From contig JBBRHF010000008.1 in the NCBI GenBank assembly GCA_038223055.1, forward strand, positions 1 to 46,418: a stretch of 46,418 bases of DNA, given 5' to 3'. The notes below the pieces were generated by a model, which searched no databases, was not told the origin of the DNA, and was given only the letters and a program-made list of their open reading frames with translations. The position numbers and the translations under genes are program-made. Positions 16,746 through 23,867 of the stretch are shown here, piece after piece (position 1 is the stretch's first letter; each line of letters begins with the position of its first letter). This stretch comes from JBBRHF01 sp038223055 (GTDB lineage Bacteria; Actinomycetota; Actinomycetes; JACCUZ01).

Positions 16746-16857
16746 CGGATCAAACTGGGGCTGGCCGCAGCGATCGCCATCGACTACAGTCGTCCGGATG
16801 ATCCTGGTGCCGGCGACGATGGCGCTGCTGGGCCGGCCAACTGGTGGCTGCCGGGAG
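16746..16857 (+). pseudogene. C-terminal remnant of an MMPL-family membrane transporter
   Basis: Across three frames the sequence reads IKLGLAAAIAID, then VRMILVPATMALLG (about 16796-16834), then NWWLPG, which is the conserved last helix and tail of MMPL-type lipid exporters. Small deletions after the first piece and at the GRANWW junction put these pieces out of frame. Nothing upstream of 16746 matches MMPL. The following methyltransferase start lies directly after the remnant. Confidence 0.65.
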
Positions 16858-16864
16858 GCCCACC

Positions 16865-17500
16865 ATGGCTGACCCCCCCTACGCGAATCCGAAGTTCGCG
16901 CAGGCCTACCTGCGCATCGCCGCGAAAGCCGAGGACCGCGGCGTTCGCGAACACCGCCGGCGACTGCTCGAAGGGCTGGCCGGTGAGGTCTGCGAGGTCG
17001 GCGTCGGTCAGGGCTTGAACTTTGCCCACTACCCCGCCACGGTGACCCGGCTACTGGCCGTCGAGCCAGAGCCGACACTGCGCCAGCATGCCCAAGCGGT
17101 CGCCGGCAGTGCATTAGTCGTCATCAAGGTCGTGGACGGCTCCGCCGACGCGCTCCCCCTAGACGACGCCTCCTGCGACGCCGACGTCACCGCACTGGTG
17201 CTGTGCTCGGTCCCCGACCAGGCCGCCGCCCTGGCCGAAGCCCACCGCGTCCTGCGCCCCGGCGGCGAGCTGCGGTTCTACGAACACGTGCGTTCGACGT
17301 TCCGGCTGGTCGCCGCCGGTGAGGACCTGATCGCCCCGCTGTGGTCACGTTTCGCCGGCGGCTGCCACCCCAACCGCGACAGCGTCGCCGCCATCGCCGC
17401 GGCGGGGTTCACCATCACCTCGACGGACCGCTTCGGGTTCAGCCCGCAGCGCTTCGTTCCGCAGACCGCGCACGTCCTGGGTCGCGCCATCCGCAGCTAG
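16865..17500 (+). CDS. Class I SAM-dependent methyltransferase
   Basis: A protein of 211 residues with the UbiE/Methyltransf_11 pattern: the SAM-binding loop VCEVGVGQGLNFAHYP, the acidic residue in LLAVEPEPTLRQ, motif II in DGSADALPLDDASCDADV, then LVLCSVPD and AHRVLRPGGELRFYEHV. The ATG at 16865 has GGGAGG upstream; an in-frame GTG at 16844 falls within MMPL remnant sequence and is less likely. The methyl acceptor cannot be told; a small lipid or quinone-like molecule is common in this group. Confidence 0.88.
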   Translation: MADPPYANPKFAQAYLRIAAKAEDRGVREHRRRLLEGLAGEVCEVGVGQGLNFAHYPATVTRLLAVEPEPTLRQHAQAVAGSALVVIKVVDGSADALPLDDASCDADVTALVLCSVPDQAAALAEAHRVLRPGGELRFYEHVRSTFRLVAAGEDLIAPLWSRFAGGCHPNRDSVAAIAAAGFTITSTDRFGFSPQRFVPQTAHVLGRAIRS

Positions 17501-17625
17501 GTCGAGCGCCGGCGACGTTGCGTCCAGCACCAGCGGCCCGTCTGCTGCCTGACTCCCCCAGAGCCAGGTGAAAGGGCCGGCCGGAATCCGGTGGCGCAAG
17601 GCGGCTGCAACTGGTCCGATGGGGC

Positions 17626-18675
17626 ATGGTTCCCCACGTCGTACATCCTCCCAAGGCTCGTCCCGGTGACCGGGTGGCCGTCGTGTCGCCGTCGTTCGCT
17701 GCTCCCGGGGCCGCGCCGGCGGTCCACGAACAGGCGATGCGGCGCCTCACCGAAGTCACGGGGCTCATCCCGGTGGAGTACCCGACGACCCGCCAGGTCG
17801 GCGCCAGCCCCCAGGACCGCGCTGCTGACCTGAACGCGGCCTACGCCGATCCGGCGATTCGTGCCGTCCTCGCGACGATCGGCGGGGAGGATCAGATCAC
17901 CGTCGTGCCTCATCTCGATCCCGAGCTCGTGCGGTCCGACCCCAAGCCGTTCCTGGGTTACAGCGACAACACCAACATCCTGTCGTGGCTGTGGAGCCAG
18001 GGTGTCGCCGGGTTCTACGGCGGTTCGACTCAGGTCCAGCTCGGCCCCGGCCCGGCGGTCGATCCGTGTCACCTCGCGGCAGTGCGAGCGGCCCTGCTGA
18101 CCGGAGAGCGGCTCGAGGTCACCGACCCGGGCGAGTCCGAGGACATGGGCAAGGACTGGGCCGACCCCGCGGCGCTGACCGACTACGGCGACCGGGAGCC
18201 GACCGAGCCGTGGACCTGGGCTGGTCCAGCCCACACTGTGACCGGCCGGACGTGGGGCGGCTGCATCGAGGTTGTCCAGCAGATCCTTGCAGCGGGGCGC
18301 TTCCCATCGGACCCGGCTGTGCTGGACGGCGGGGTGCTGCTCCTCGAGACGAGCGAGGAGATCATCCCGTCGCGTGAGTTCGGCTGGATCCTGCGATCCC
18401 TCGGCGAGCGGGGGCTGCTCGCGGCCGTCGCCGCTGTGCTCGTCGCGCGCCCCCCTGGGTCCAGCTTCGAGAAGCTGGCCGACTCGCCGCAGCGGGCTGC
18501 TCACCGAGCCGAGCAGCGCGACGTCGCGACCGACCTGATCGCCCGCTACAACAACGACGCCGTCGTCTGCGTCGGCGTGCCGTTCGGGCACACGCGACCG
18601 CAGTGGATCCTGCCGTACGGCGGTGAGGTCACTGTGGACGGAGCGCAGCGCAAGGTCTGGGCCGACTACGGCTGA
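17626..18675 (+). CDS. S66-family peptidase (LD-carboxypeptidase / MccF-like)
   Basis: A 349-residue cytosolic serine peptidase. The catalytic Ser113 sits in the elbow GYSDNTN; Glu241 in LLLETSEE and His322 in VPFGHTRPQ complete the Ser-Glu-His triad of S66 enzymes. Members either cleave the L,D-bond of recycled murein tetrapeptides or, like MccF, inactivate microcin-C-type conjugates. The insert and the TIGGEDQ segment before the nucleophile lean towards the MccF-like branch. No strong ribosome binding site is visible before the ATG. A 19-bp tandem repeat begins at its stop codon. Confidence 0.9.
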   Translation: MVPHVVHPPKARPGDRVAVVSPSFAAPGAAPAVHEQAMRRLTEVTGLIPVEYPTTRQVGASPQDRAADLNAAYADPAIRAVLATIGGEDQITVVPHLDPELVRSDPKPFLGYSDNTNILSWLWSQGVAGFYGGSTQVQLGPGPAVDPCHLAAVRAALLTGERLEVTDPGESEDMGKDWADPAALTDYGDREPTEPWTWAGPAHTVTGRTWGGCIEVVQQILAAGRFPSDPAVLDGGVLLLETSEEIIPSREFGWILRSLGERGLLAAVAAVLVARPPGSSFEKLADSPQRAAHRAEQRDVATDLIARYNNDAVVCVGVPFGHTRPQWILPYGGEVTVDGAQRKVWADYG

Positions 18676-18709
18676 GACCTGCCGCTGAGACTGAGACCTG
18701 CCGCTGACA
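18672..18709. repeat. Tandem 19-bp duplication at the S66 peptidase stop codon
   Basis: CTGAGACCTGCCGCTGAGA (18672-18690) is repeated with one mismatch at 18691-18709. The first copy contains the stop codon of the S66 gene, and the second ends just before the stop of the convergent phosphatase gene. It fills the whole space between them and looks like slipped-strand duplication. Confidence 0.85.
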
Positions 18710-18710
18710 C

Positions 18711-20321
18711 CTATTCGGGCAGCAGGTCGGTGCTCCAACGGACCGACCCATCGACGCCGCGCAGCCGCACTGACATGACCTCTGACGGTCCGTCGATGGC
18801 GACCTCGCCGAAGTACTGAAAACCCTCGGCCGGCGAGGTGTTCGGTCGGGGCGGGGCCTCCACGAAGACCGGCTGCGGACCGAATGTGCCGTCGAGGACG
18901 TTGGGGCCGAAGGCACCCGCGTTGAGCGGGCCGCTGACGAACTCCCAGAACGGGTCGAAGTCGGTGAAGGCAGCCCGGGACGGGTCGTAGCGATGGGCGG
19001 CGGTGTAGTGCACGTCCGCGGTGAGCCACACCGTGTTGCGCACCTCGTGGCGCTTGATAGCCGACAGGACGCGGGCGATCTGCAGCTCGCGGCCCAACGG
19101 GCTGCCCGGGTCACCCTGGGCGATCGCCTCGATGTTGACCGGCCCGTCGGGCACGACGAGACCCAACGGCATGTCCGAAGCAATCACCTTCCACGTCGCC
19201 CGCGACGCGGACAGCTCGGAGATCAGCCAACGCGTCTGCTCCTCGCCCAGGATTCCTTGCTCGTCAACGGCCTGGCGATCCGTGCTGTTCTGGTTGCGGT
19301 AGGTGCGCATGTCCAGCACGAACAGATCCAGCAACGGGCCGTAGGACAGGGTGCGGTAGACGCGGCCGGTCGGGTCGAACAGCGGTGCGATCGGGACGTA
19401 TTCATGGAAGGCCTGGGCGGCGCGGGCCGCGAGCACGTCGACGTTGGTCTCGGTGTATCTCGGGTCGGTGAGCACCTGTCCGGGGAACCAGTTGTTGCGC
19501 ACCTCGTGGTCGTCCCACTGATTCACCTGCGCGGTCTCGCCAAGAAAGGCACGCCAGTTGTCGGCCAGCAGGTTGTAGCGGAACTGTCCGCGGAACTCGT
19601 CCAGCGTCTCGGCGACCTTGGACTTCTCCGGGGTCACCAGGTTGCGCCACGTTCGGCCGTCGGGAAGCGGCACGGTCGCGACGATGGGGCCGTCGGCGTA
19701 CACGGTGTCCCCCGAGCAGAGGAAGAAGTCTGGGCGCACGGCGCGCATCGCGTCCGCGATGCGGAAGCCGCCGAAGTCGGGGTTCACCCCCCAACCCTGG
19801 CCGGCGATGTCACCCGACCAGACAAAGGACACGTCGCGGCGGCGCCGGGGCGCCGTCCGCAGGTGACCCTCGACCGGCTCGCTGCGCCGACGGTCGCGAT
19901 CCGGGTCGCTGAAACTGATCCGATAGGTCACCTCGCGCCCGGCCGGCAGCCCGCGCAGGCGGACCTTGCCGGTGAAGTCGGTGTCCGGAGTGACCACCGG
20001 GCCGCGGATCAGCAACCGGTCCCCCTCCGCCTCGGCGGCCTCGACCTCGACCCACATCCGGGCGGTCCGGTCGGCGCGAGCCCAGACCACACCCGAAGAC
20101 GCGGTCACGTCCCCGCTCTGCACGCCGTGGGTCACCGCGGGCCGACCCGACAGAGCCAGGCCGGTGGCGGCGGACGCGGTGCGTCCTCCCACCAGTCCGG
20201 GGGCGGCCAAGCCGCCGCCGACGGCAAGCCCGGCGCGCAGCAACGTACGTCGACCAACCCGCAGTCCGGTCGTGCGCCATGGCGCGGCCGACGGTTGCGG
20301 ATCTGTGTCTTGAGGGTTCAC
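18711..20321 (-). CDS. phoD: PhoD-family alkaline phosphatase (phosphodiesterase), Tat-exported
   Basis: A 536-residue secreted metallophosphoesterase that releases phosphate from mono- or diesters outside the membrane. A twin-arginine leader is clear (VGRRTLLRAGLAVGGG, about residues 22-37) and ends near TASAA. Then comes the PhoD N-terminal Ig-like domain (THGVQSGDVTASSGVVWARA) and the catalytic core with SGDIAGQ, LCSGDTVYADG, NQWDDHEVRNNW and TADVHYTAAHRY, which hold the Ca2+/Fe3+ ligands. The GTG start follows GGAGGT. I looked for but did not define a PhoP-type box upstream. Confidence 0.93.
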   Translation of the reverse strand: MNPQDTDPQPSAAPWRTTGLRVGRRTLLRAGLAVGGGLAAPGLVGGRTASAATGLALSGRPAVTHGVQSGDVTASSGVVWARADRTARMWVEVEAAEAEGDRLLIRGPVVTPDTDFTGKVRLRGLPAGREVTYRISFSDPDRDRRRSEPVEGHLRTAPRRRRDVSFVWSGDIAGQGWGVNPDFGGFRIADAMRAVRPDFFLCSGDTVYADGPIVATVPLPDGRTWRNLVTPEKSKVAETLDEFRGQFRYNLLADNWRAFLGETAQVNQWDDHEVRNNWFPGQVLTDPRYTETNVDVLAARAAQAFHEYVPIAPLFDPTGRVYRTLSYGPLLDLFVLDMRTYRNQNSTDRQAVDEQGILGEEQTRWLISELSASRATWKVIASDMPLGLVVPDGPVNIEAIAQGDPGSPLGRELQIARVLSAIKRHEVRNTVWLTADVHYTAAHRYDPSRAAFTDFDPFWEFVSGPLNAGAFGPNVLDGTFGPQPVFVEAPPRPNTSPAEGFQYFGEVAIDGPSEVMSVRLRGVDGSVRWSTDLLPE

Positions 20322-20452
20322 CTGGACCTCCGAAGGCGATCAGTTGCGCGCCACCCTCGCCGACGATTTCGACCACGGCATGAACGTCACACGCAGGGCA
20401 GGTGAACAGATCGCCCGTTCAATCGACCCCCGCCTGCGGCACACTGGCTTGC

Positions 20453-20866
20453 GTGGACACCGTTCAGGAGTTGATGGGGCGCTACCGCGGCGCGTTCGAG
20501 CGCGCCGATGTCGATGCCCTCGTCGACTGCTTCGCGTTCCCGGTGCAGATCGTGACCGTGACGCAGGACGGGGCCTCGATCTCCATCGCGGACGCCGGAG
20601 ACTGGCCGGGTGTGCTCGCGCGACTCCTCGGCGCCTACCGTCGGCTGGGCGTGGCTTCGATCGTCCTGCAGGAGATGGAGCTACACGAGCCGATAGGCGC
20701 CGTCGCCGTCGTCCGCGTGCGATGGGCGCTCGAGCGGGCGGACGGCGGAGCGGTCTACGACTTCACCGGCACATACACCGTGGCCAGCATGGACGGCCGG
20801 CACCGGATCGTCGCTCTCGCGCACGACGAGTTACCCAAGATGCGGGCCGCTCTCGCCAGGGCCTGA
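20453..20866 (+). CDS. NTF2-like/SnoaL-type small protein
   Basis: A soluble protein of 137 residues. The pattern ELMGRYRGAFERADVDALVD, then CFAFPVQIV, then RVRWALERADGG and YDFTGTYTVASMDG fits the cone-shaped NTF2-like fold. The family includes enzymes and ligand carriers, so function is open. The GTG at 20453 aligns with the start of homology. No ribosome binding site is seen, but a CACACT box 7 bases before the GTG suggests a leaderless transcript. An in-frame GTG at 20402 is a weaker alternative. Confidence 0.7.
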   Translation: MDTVQELMGRYRGAFERADVDALVDCFAFPVQIVTVTQDGASISIADAGDWPGVLARLLGAYRRLGVASIVLQEMELHEPIGAVAVVRVRWALERADGGAVYDFTGTYTVASMDGRHRIVALAHDELPKMRAALARA

Positions 20867-20894
20867 AACCCAGACGTGTCCGAGTCGACCGGCA

Positions 20895-21009
20895 ACATGG
20901 TGATCAGCGGTGCGTCCGACAGGTGAGATTCGTCCACGCAGCAAGGCGAAAGTGCGCCTTACGAGGTGTCGGCACCTGCGTCGGCTGTCTTTCGCCTCGG
21001 TCGGCGACG
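20895..21009. repeat. Dispersed structured element, copy A
   Basis: About 115 bases match copy B at 42463-42576 at roughly 80 % by eye, starting ACATGGTGA and ending near CTCGGTC..GACG. Conserved pairing: CCGAC-AGGTG (20916-20925) with CACCT-gc-GTCGG (20973-20984), enclosing a hairpin AAGGCG (20943-20948) and CGCCTT (20955-20960) with loop AAAGTG. It begins 28 bases after the NTF2-like gene stop and precedes a lactate-permease remnant. Neither strand gives a recognised protein. It could be a REP/MITE-like element or a structured RNA. Confidence 0.8.
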
Positions 21010-21029
21010 TCCACCGACCCGGCCACGGT

Positions 21030-21331
21030 TCGCCAGCCGGGGCCACCAGCGGGATGAGCGACCAAACGGCCGTTCGCGAGCGGGCGCCCCTGCGAGTTGC
21101 AGGGGCGCTGTTGACCACGTCCAGGCCGGGCCACGCGAACAGTTTCGTCGCGTGGCGAGCACATCCATCACCGCTGGGATCTGAGCGATCGCGAAGATCG
21201 CCGTGATCAGCACGTACGGCGCGTATGCCGTCACGACCTGGCTGCGGCCGTCGATGTCTTGGCCAACGGGGCTGGCCGAACGCCCCGAAGCAGAACGCCA
21301 CGATAATCGCCTGGATCCGCTGGTCCGGGCT
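21030..21331 (-). pseudogene. lctP: L-lactate permease (LctP) remnant
   Basis: Minus-strand pieces in alternating frames follow the order of an LctP transporter: DQRIQAIIVAFCFGAFG (21320-21271; the family has RIQAIIVAFCFGAL), then VVTAYAPYVLITAIFAIAQI (from about 21237), then KLFAWPGLDVVNS (about 21145-21109). At least two frameshifts and one large deletion separate them. An intact permease has more than 500 residues. The loss matters for context because a LarA-like racemase gene lies 1.2 kb downstream. Confidence 0.68.
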
Positions 21332-21434
21332 GAACGTGCCCACACTTCGTCTCTGCACGAGAGACCAACGGCCCGCTCCGAACGGGCCCAGGTCCCACCG
21401 TTCACGCCGCGGTAGGTTCGTGCGGGTCTTTGCT

Positions 21435-21470
21435 ACCAGGACGGACAAGGCCACCAGGACGGACAAGGGG
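21435..21470. repeat. Tandem 18-bp duplication before the DUF1622 gene
   Basis: ACCAGGACGGACAAGG (21435-21450) plus two bases is repeated directly at 21453-21468. The second copy runs into the GGGGA ribosome binding site of the next gene, so it may influence leader length or translation. Confidence 0.85.
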
Positions 21471-21474
21471 AACA

Positions 21475-21834
21475 GTGCATTTCGTCGATGCGGTAGAGCT
21501 CGTGGGCAAGGGCATCGATACCGTCGGCGTCGCGATCATGGTGGCGGGAGCGGTTCTCGCCGCGGGGGCGGCTGGGCGAGATCTCCACCTCCGGCGGCCT
21601 TCGGTCTATCGCCGGTTCAGGCGCCAGTTGGGCCGCTCGATCCTGTTGGGGCTGGAACTGCTGGTGGCCGCCGACATCATCAGGACGGTCGCGGTGACGC
21701 CGACGTTGGACGGTGTGCTCGTGCTCGCCATCGTGGTGCTGATCCGCACGTTCCTGAGCTTCTCCCTCGAGCTGGAGATAACCGGACGTTGGCCCTGGCA
21801 AGCCACCGAAGCTGGGACCGAAGAACCTGGCTGA
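21475..21834 (+). CDS. DUF1622 family small membrane protein
   Basis: A 119-residue membrane protein with three hydrophobic helices: VGVAIMVAGAVLAAGAAG, then a polar loop with VYRRFRRQLGRSILLGLELL, then VLVLAIVVLIRTFLSFSLEL. The 'FR..LGR.ILLGLE.LVAADII.T' stretch and the 'LEIxGRWPW' ending are typical of DUF1622. Function unknown. The GTG at 21475 follows GGGGA closely and begins HFVDAVELVGKGI, which aligns with the family; the upstream in-frame codons are repeat sequence. Confidence 0.85.
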   Translation: MHFVDAVELVGKGIDTVGVAIMVAGAVLAAGAAGRDLHLRRPSVYRRFRRQLGRSILLGLELLVAADIIRTVAVTPTLDGVLVLAIVVLIRTFLSFSLELEITGRWPWQATEAGTEEPG

Positions 21835-21850
21835 CCGGGAAGCGGTTGGG

Positions 21851-21884
21851 CGTCCCTCGCCACAGGACCATCGGCCGAGGGACG
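21851..21884 (+). terminator. 9-bp perfect hairpin after the DUF1622 gene
   Basis: CGTCCCTCG (21851-21859) pairs with CGAGGGACG (21876-21884) across 16 bases. It begins 17 bases after the stop. No T tract follows, so it may be a terminator of the GC-rich actinobacterial kind, or a structure in the long whiB leader. Confidence 0.5.
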
Positions 21885-21886
21885 AC

Positions 21887-21901
21887 GGGACCTCGGACCC
21901 T
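21887..21901. promoter_or_regulatory. DevR/DosR-like box upstream of whiB
   Basis: GGGACCTCGGACCCT resembles the dormancy-regulator consensus of the GGGACnnnnGnCCC type. It is about 170 bases before the whiB start. whiB genes often have long leaders, so the distance is acceptable. One site judged by eye is weak evidence. Confidence 0.35.
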
Positions 21902-22067
21902 GTCGGCGCTCTTCCCGGTAGAGCAGGCTCTGGGACGGCGGCTTGTGGATCTTCGCCCGCGTGCTGCTCACGCTCGGGCTGAACTGCACTCCGGCGACGG
22001 GGACGTGCAAAGTGGCCTTGTCGCGGCTCCGGCTTCGAGTTGCGACCGAAATCATGAGGAGGATCGG

Positions 22068-22409
22068 ATGGTATGGCACGAGGATGCAGCGTGTCGGGAC
22101 AAGGATCCGGAGTTGTTCTTTCCGGTCGGCACGACGGAACCGGCGATCGCGCAAATCCGGGCGGCCAAGGCGGTGTGCGCGACCTGCACAGTCCAAGACC
22201 CTTGCCTGCACTGGTCGCTCCGCGGCGGCCTGGATGCGGGCGTCTGGGGTGGCCTGGATGAGAACGAGCGCCGCTCGCTCAAGCGCCGGACAGCCCGAGC
22301 GCAGGCCCGCGAGAACGACCGGGAGAACGACTGCGAGAACCGCGAGATCGTTGGCGCCGGAGCGGGTCCTGACCGTCGACGCGCCCGAACGGACGGGCTC
22401 GCGAGCTGA
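22068..22409 (+). CDS. WhiB-family iron-sulfur transcription factor
   Basis: A 113-residue regulator that binds an O2/NO-sensitive [4Fe-4S] cluster and the principal sigma factor. The four ligands are Cys9 (DAACRDKDPELFF) and Cys37, Cys40, Cys46 (AVCATCTVQDPC). The turn GVWGG (58-62) and the basic AT-hook-like tail (LKRRTARAQARE) follow. The ATG has an excellent AGGAGGA 5 bases upstream. WhiB proteins occur only in Actinomycetota and their phages. Which paralogue (WhiB1-7) this is cannot be settled; the short N-terminus and PC.HWSL motif are closest to the WhiB1/WhiB2 style. A DosR-like box lies upstream. Confidence 0.93.
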   Translation: MVWHEDAACRDKDPELFFPVGTTEPAIAQIRAAKAVCATCTVQDPCLHWSLRGGLDAGVWGGLDENERRSLKRRTARAQARENDRENDCENREIVGAGAGPDRRRARTDGLAS

Positions 22410-22524
22410 CCGTGGGGAAAGCAGAGACCAGGCGGGCTCAGCTCTGAACCAAGCGTGCGTGGGGTCGCGTTGCCTCCGGCAAGACCTCGCTGCGTCCGCG
22501 TTCTCGCACTAGGTCTTCGACGGT

Positions 22525-23805
22525 TCAGCGCAGCCGGAACAGGACCTCGCCGGCCTGCGGCACCACCAAGGTGTCGGGGTCGGCGTCGAACACCGCCAGA
22601 TCCACCGAGGCCGGGTCGAGGTAGTCGAGGTTTGCCGCCCGGACCACGTCTTCCGGGATGCCGGTCGCCAGGGTCACGGTGAGGCGGCACCGCTCGCCTC
22701 GGTCCCCGTCGTATGTTCCGGCGCCGCGCAGGTGAGTGGAGTGCGCGAGCACCCCCCAGTGGAGATCCTTGAACCGGTCCCACTGCTTCACGAAGTAGTC
22801 ACGGCAGTGGTAGCCGATCTCGTTGATCTCCGGATGCATGGCGGCAATCTGGGTGATGTGCGGGGCGTAGAGGATCACCTCGCCGCCGTCGGCGACGACC
22901 GGCTCCAGCTTGTAGAAGCCCTTGGCGGCGGTCCAGATGTCGTCGTAGCGCGCCGGGATCACCGAGAGAACTCGTTGCACCGGCTCGTTGAGGTAGCGCA
23001 CATGGGTCTGCGCCGACACGTCCGCGGCGGCGGCCCACGCGGCCTGCGGGTCGCCGAAGGACACCGAGTGCAGTGCTGCGGTGCCCGACTCGACCACAAC
23101 GCAGAGGGCCAGCTGCTCCGTGGGGATCAGCAACGCGGCCTCGTCGATCAGGGCGCGGACAGGGGTGATGCCGGGCGTGCCGATGATGTTTGCGCTGCCG
23201 ATCAGCGCGCCGAGCCAGTGCGAGATGTCGATCACCTCCTGACCGGCCACCCCCGGAAAGAAGTACTTGTTCCCGCCGGAGAAACCCACCACCTCGTGCG
23301 GGAAGACCGGCCCGACCACCAGTGCGAGATCGTGCTCGACGATCGCCCGGTTCAGCCGTACGTCGACGCCCACCCGGAGGCGGCCGCCGGAGAGCTCGGC
23401 GATGCGCTGCGCCGGGATCCGGCCCACAGACACGAATGTCTGCGGGTCCCACCACTCATGGTTGCGCACGTCCATGCCGGGATAGGTGGCCGCGAGGTCC
23501 CCGTCCGGGGCACCCAGGTGGGTCCACAGCTGGGTGCCTTCCATCGCCGCGTGCGTGCCCAGGGCCACCAGCGCGGTCATCCGCGACACCCGTCCCGCCA
23601 GTGCGCCGTGCACGGCGGTCAGCAGCAACGGCAGCGGGCAGCTTCGCGTCCCATCGGGGATCACCAGGCAGATGCTGCGCCCGTCGAGGTCAACGGCGGC
23701 GAGCTGGTCACGGACGAAGGCTGCCACCTCCCGCTCGGACAGCCGTTGACCCGCTCCGCCGAGGTGGGCGACCGGACGTGTGGGGGCTCCCCGCGTTCCG
23801 GTCAT
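22525..23805 (-). CDS. LarA-like nickel-pincer racemase/epimerase
   Basis: A 426-residue member of the LarA (DUF2088) superfamily, which interconverts 2-hydroxyacid epimers with a nickel-pincer nucleotide bound to a lysine. Key residues are all present: Arg54 in DGTR, His85 in ALGTHAAM, His170 in FPHEVVGFSGG, Lys180 in GGNKYFFPG and His196 in IDISHW. The order matches LarA of Lactiplantibacillus (Arg73-His108-His174-Lys184-His200). It is divergent from uxaC-uxuB with only about 60 bases between starts, so a sugar-acid substrate is likelier than lactate. One characterised branch epimerises D-gluconate and D-mannonate, which would feed uxuB directly. Cofactor genes larB/C/E are not in the window. 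Confidence 0.88.
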   Translation of the reverse strand: MTGTRGAPTRPVAHLGGAGQRLSEREVAAFVRDQLAAVDLDGRSICLVIPDGTRSCPLPLLLTAVHGALAGRVSRMTALVALGTHAAMEGTQLWTHLGAPDGDLAATYPGMDVRNHEWWDPQTFVSVGRIPAQRIAELSGGRLRVGVDVRLNRAIVEHDLALVVGPVFPHEVVGFSGGNKYFFPGVAGQEVIDISHWLGALIGSANIIGTPGITPVRALIDEAALLIPTEQLALCVVVESGTAALHSVSFGDPQAAWAAAADVSAQTHVRYLNEPVQRVLSVIPARYDDIWTAAKGFYKLEPVVADGGEVILYAPHITQIAAMHPEINEIGYHCRDYFVKQWDRFKDLHWGVLAHSTHLRGAGTYDGDRGERCRLTVTLATGIPEDVVRAANLDYLDPASVDLAVFDADPDTLVVPQAGEVLFRLR

Positions 23806-23867
23806 GAGTGCACCCTGCCCCCGGTCCGCGTTGCCCGCAACCTGCTGCCGGCGGCACCATCGGGGCC

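Noticed and set aside
18993..20405. 470-codon plus-strand frame antisense to phoD
   Set aside because: The minus strand encodes a complete PhoD with Tat leader and all metal motifs; the plus frame is its shadow.
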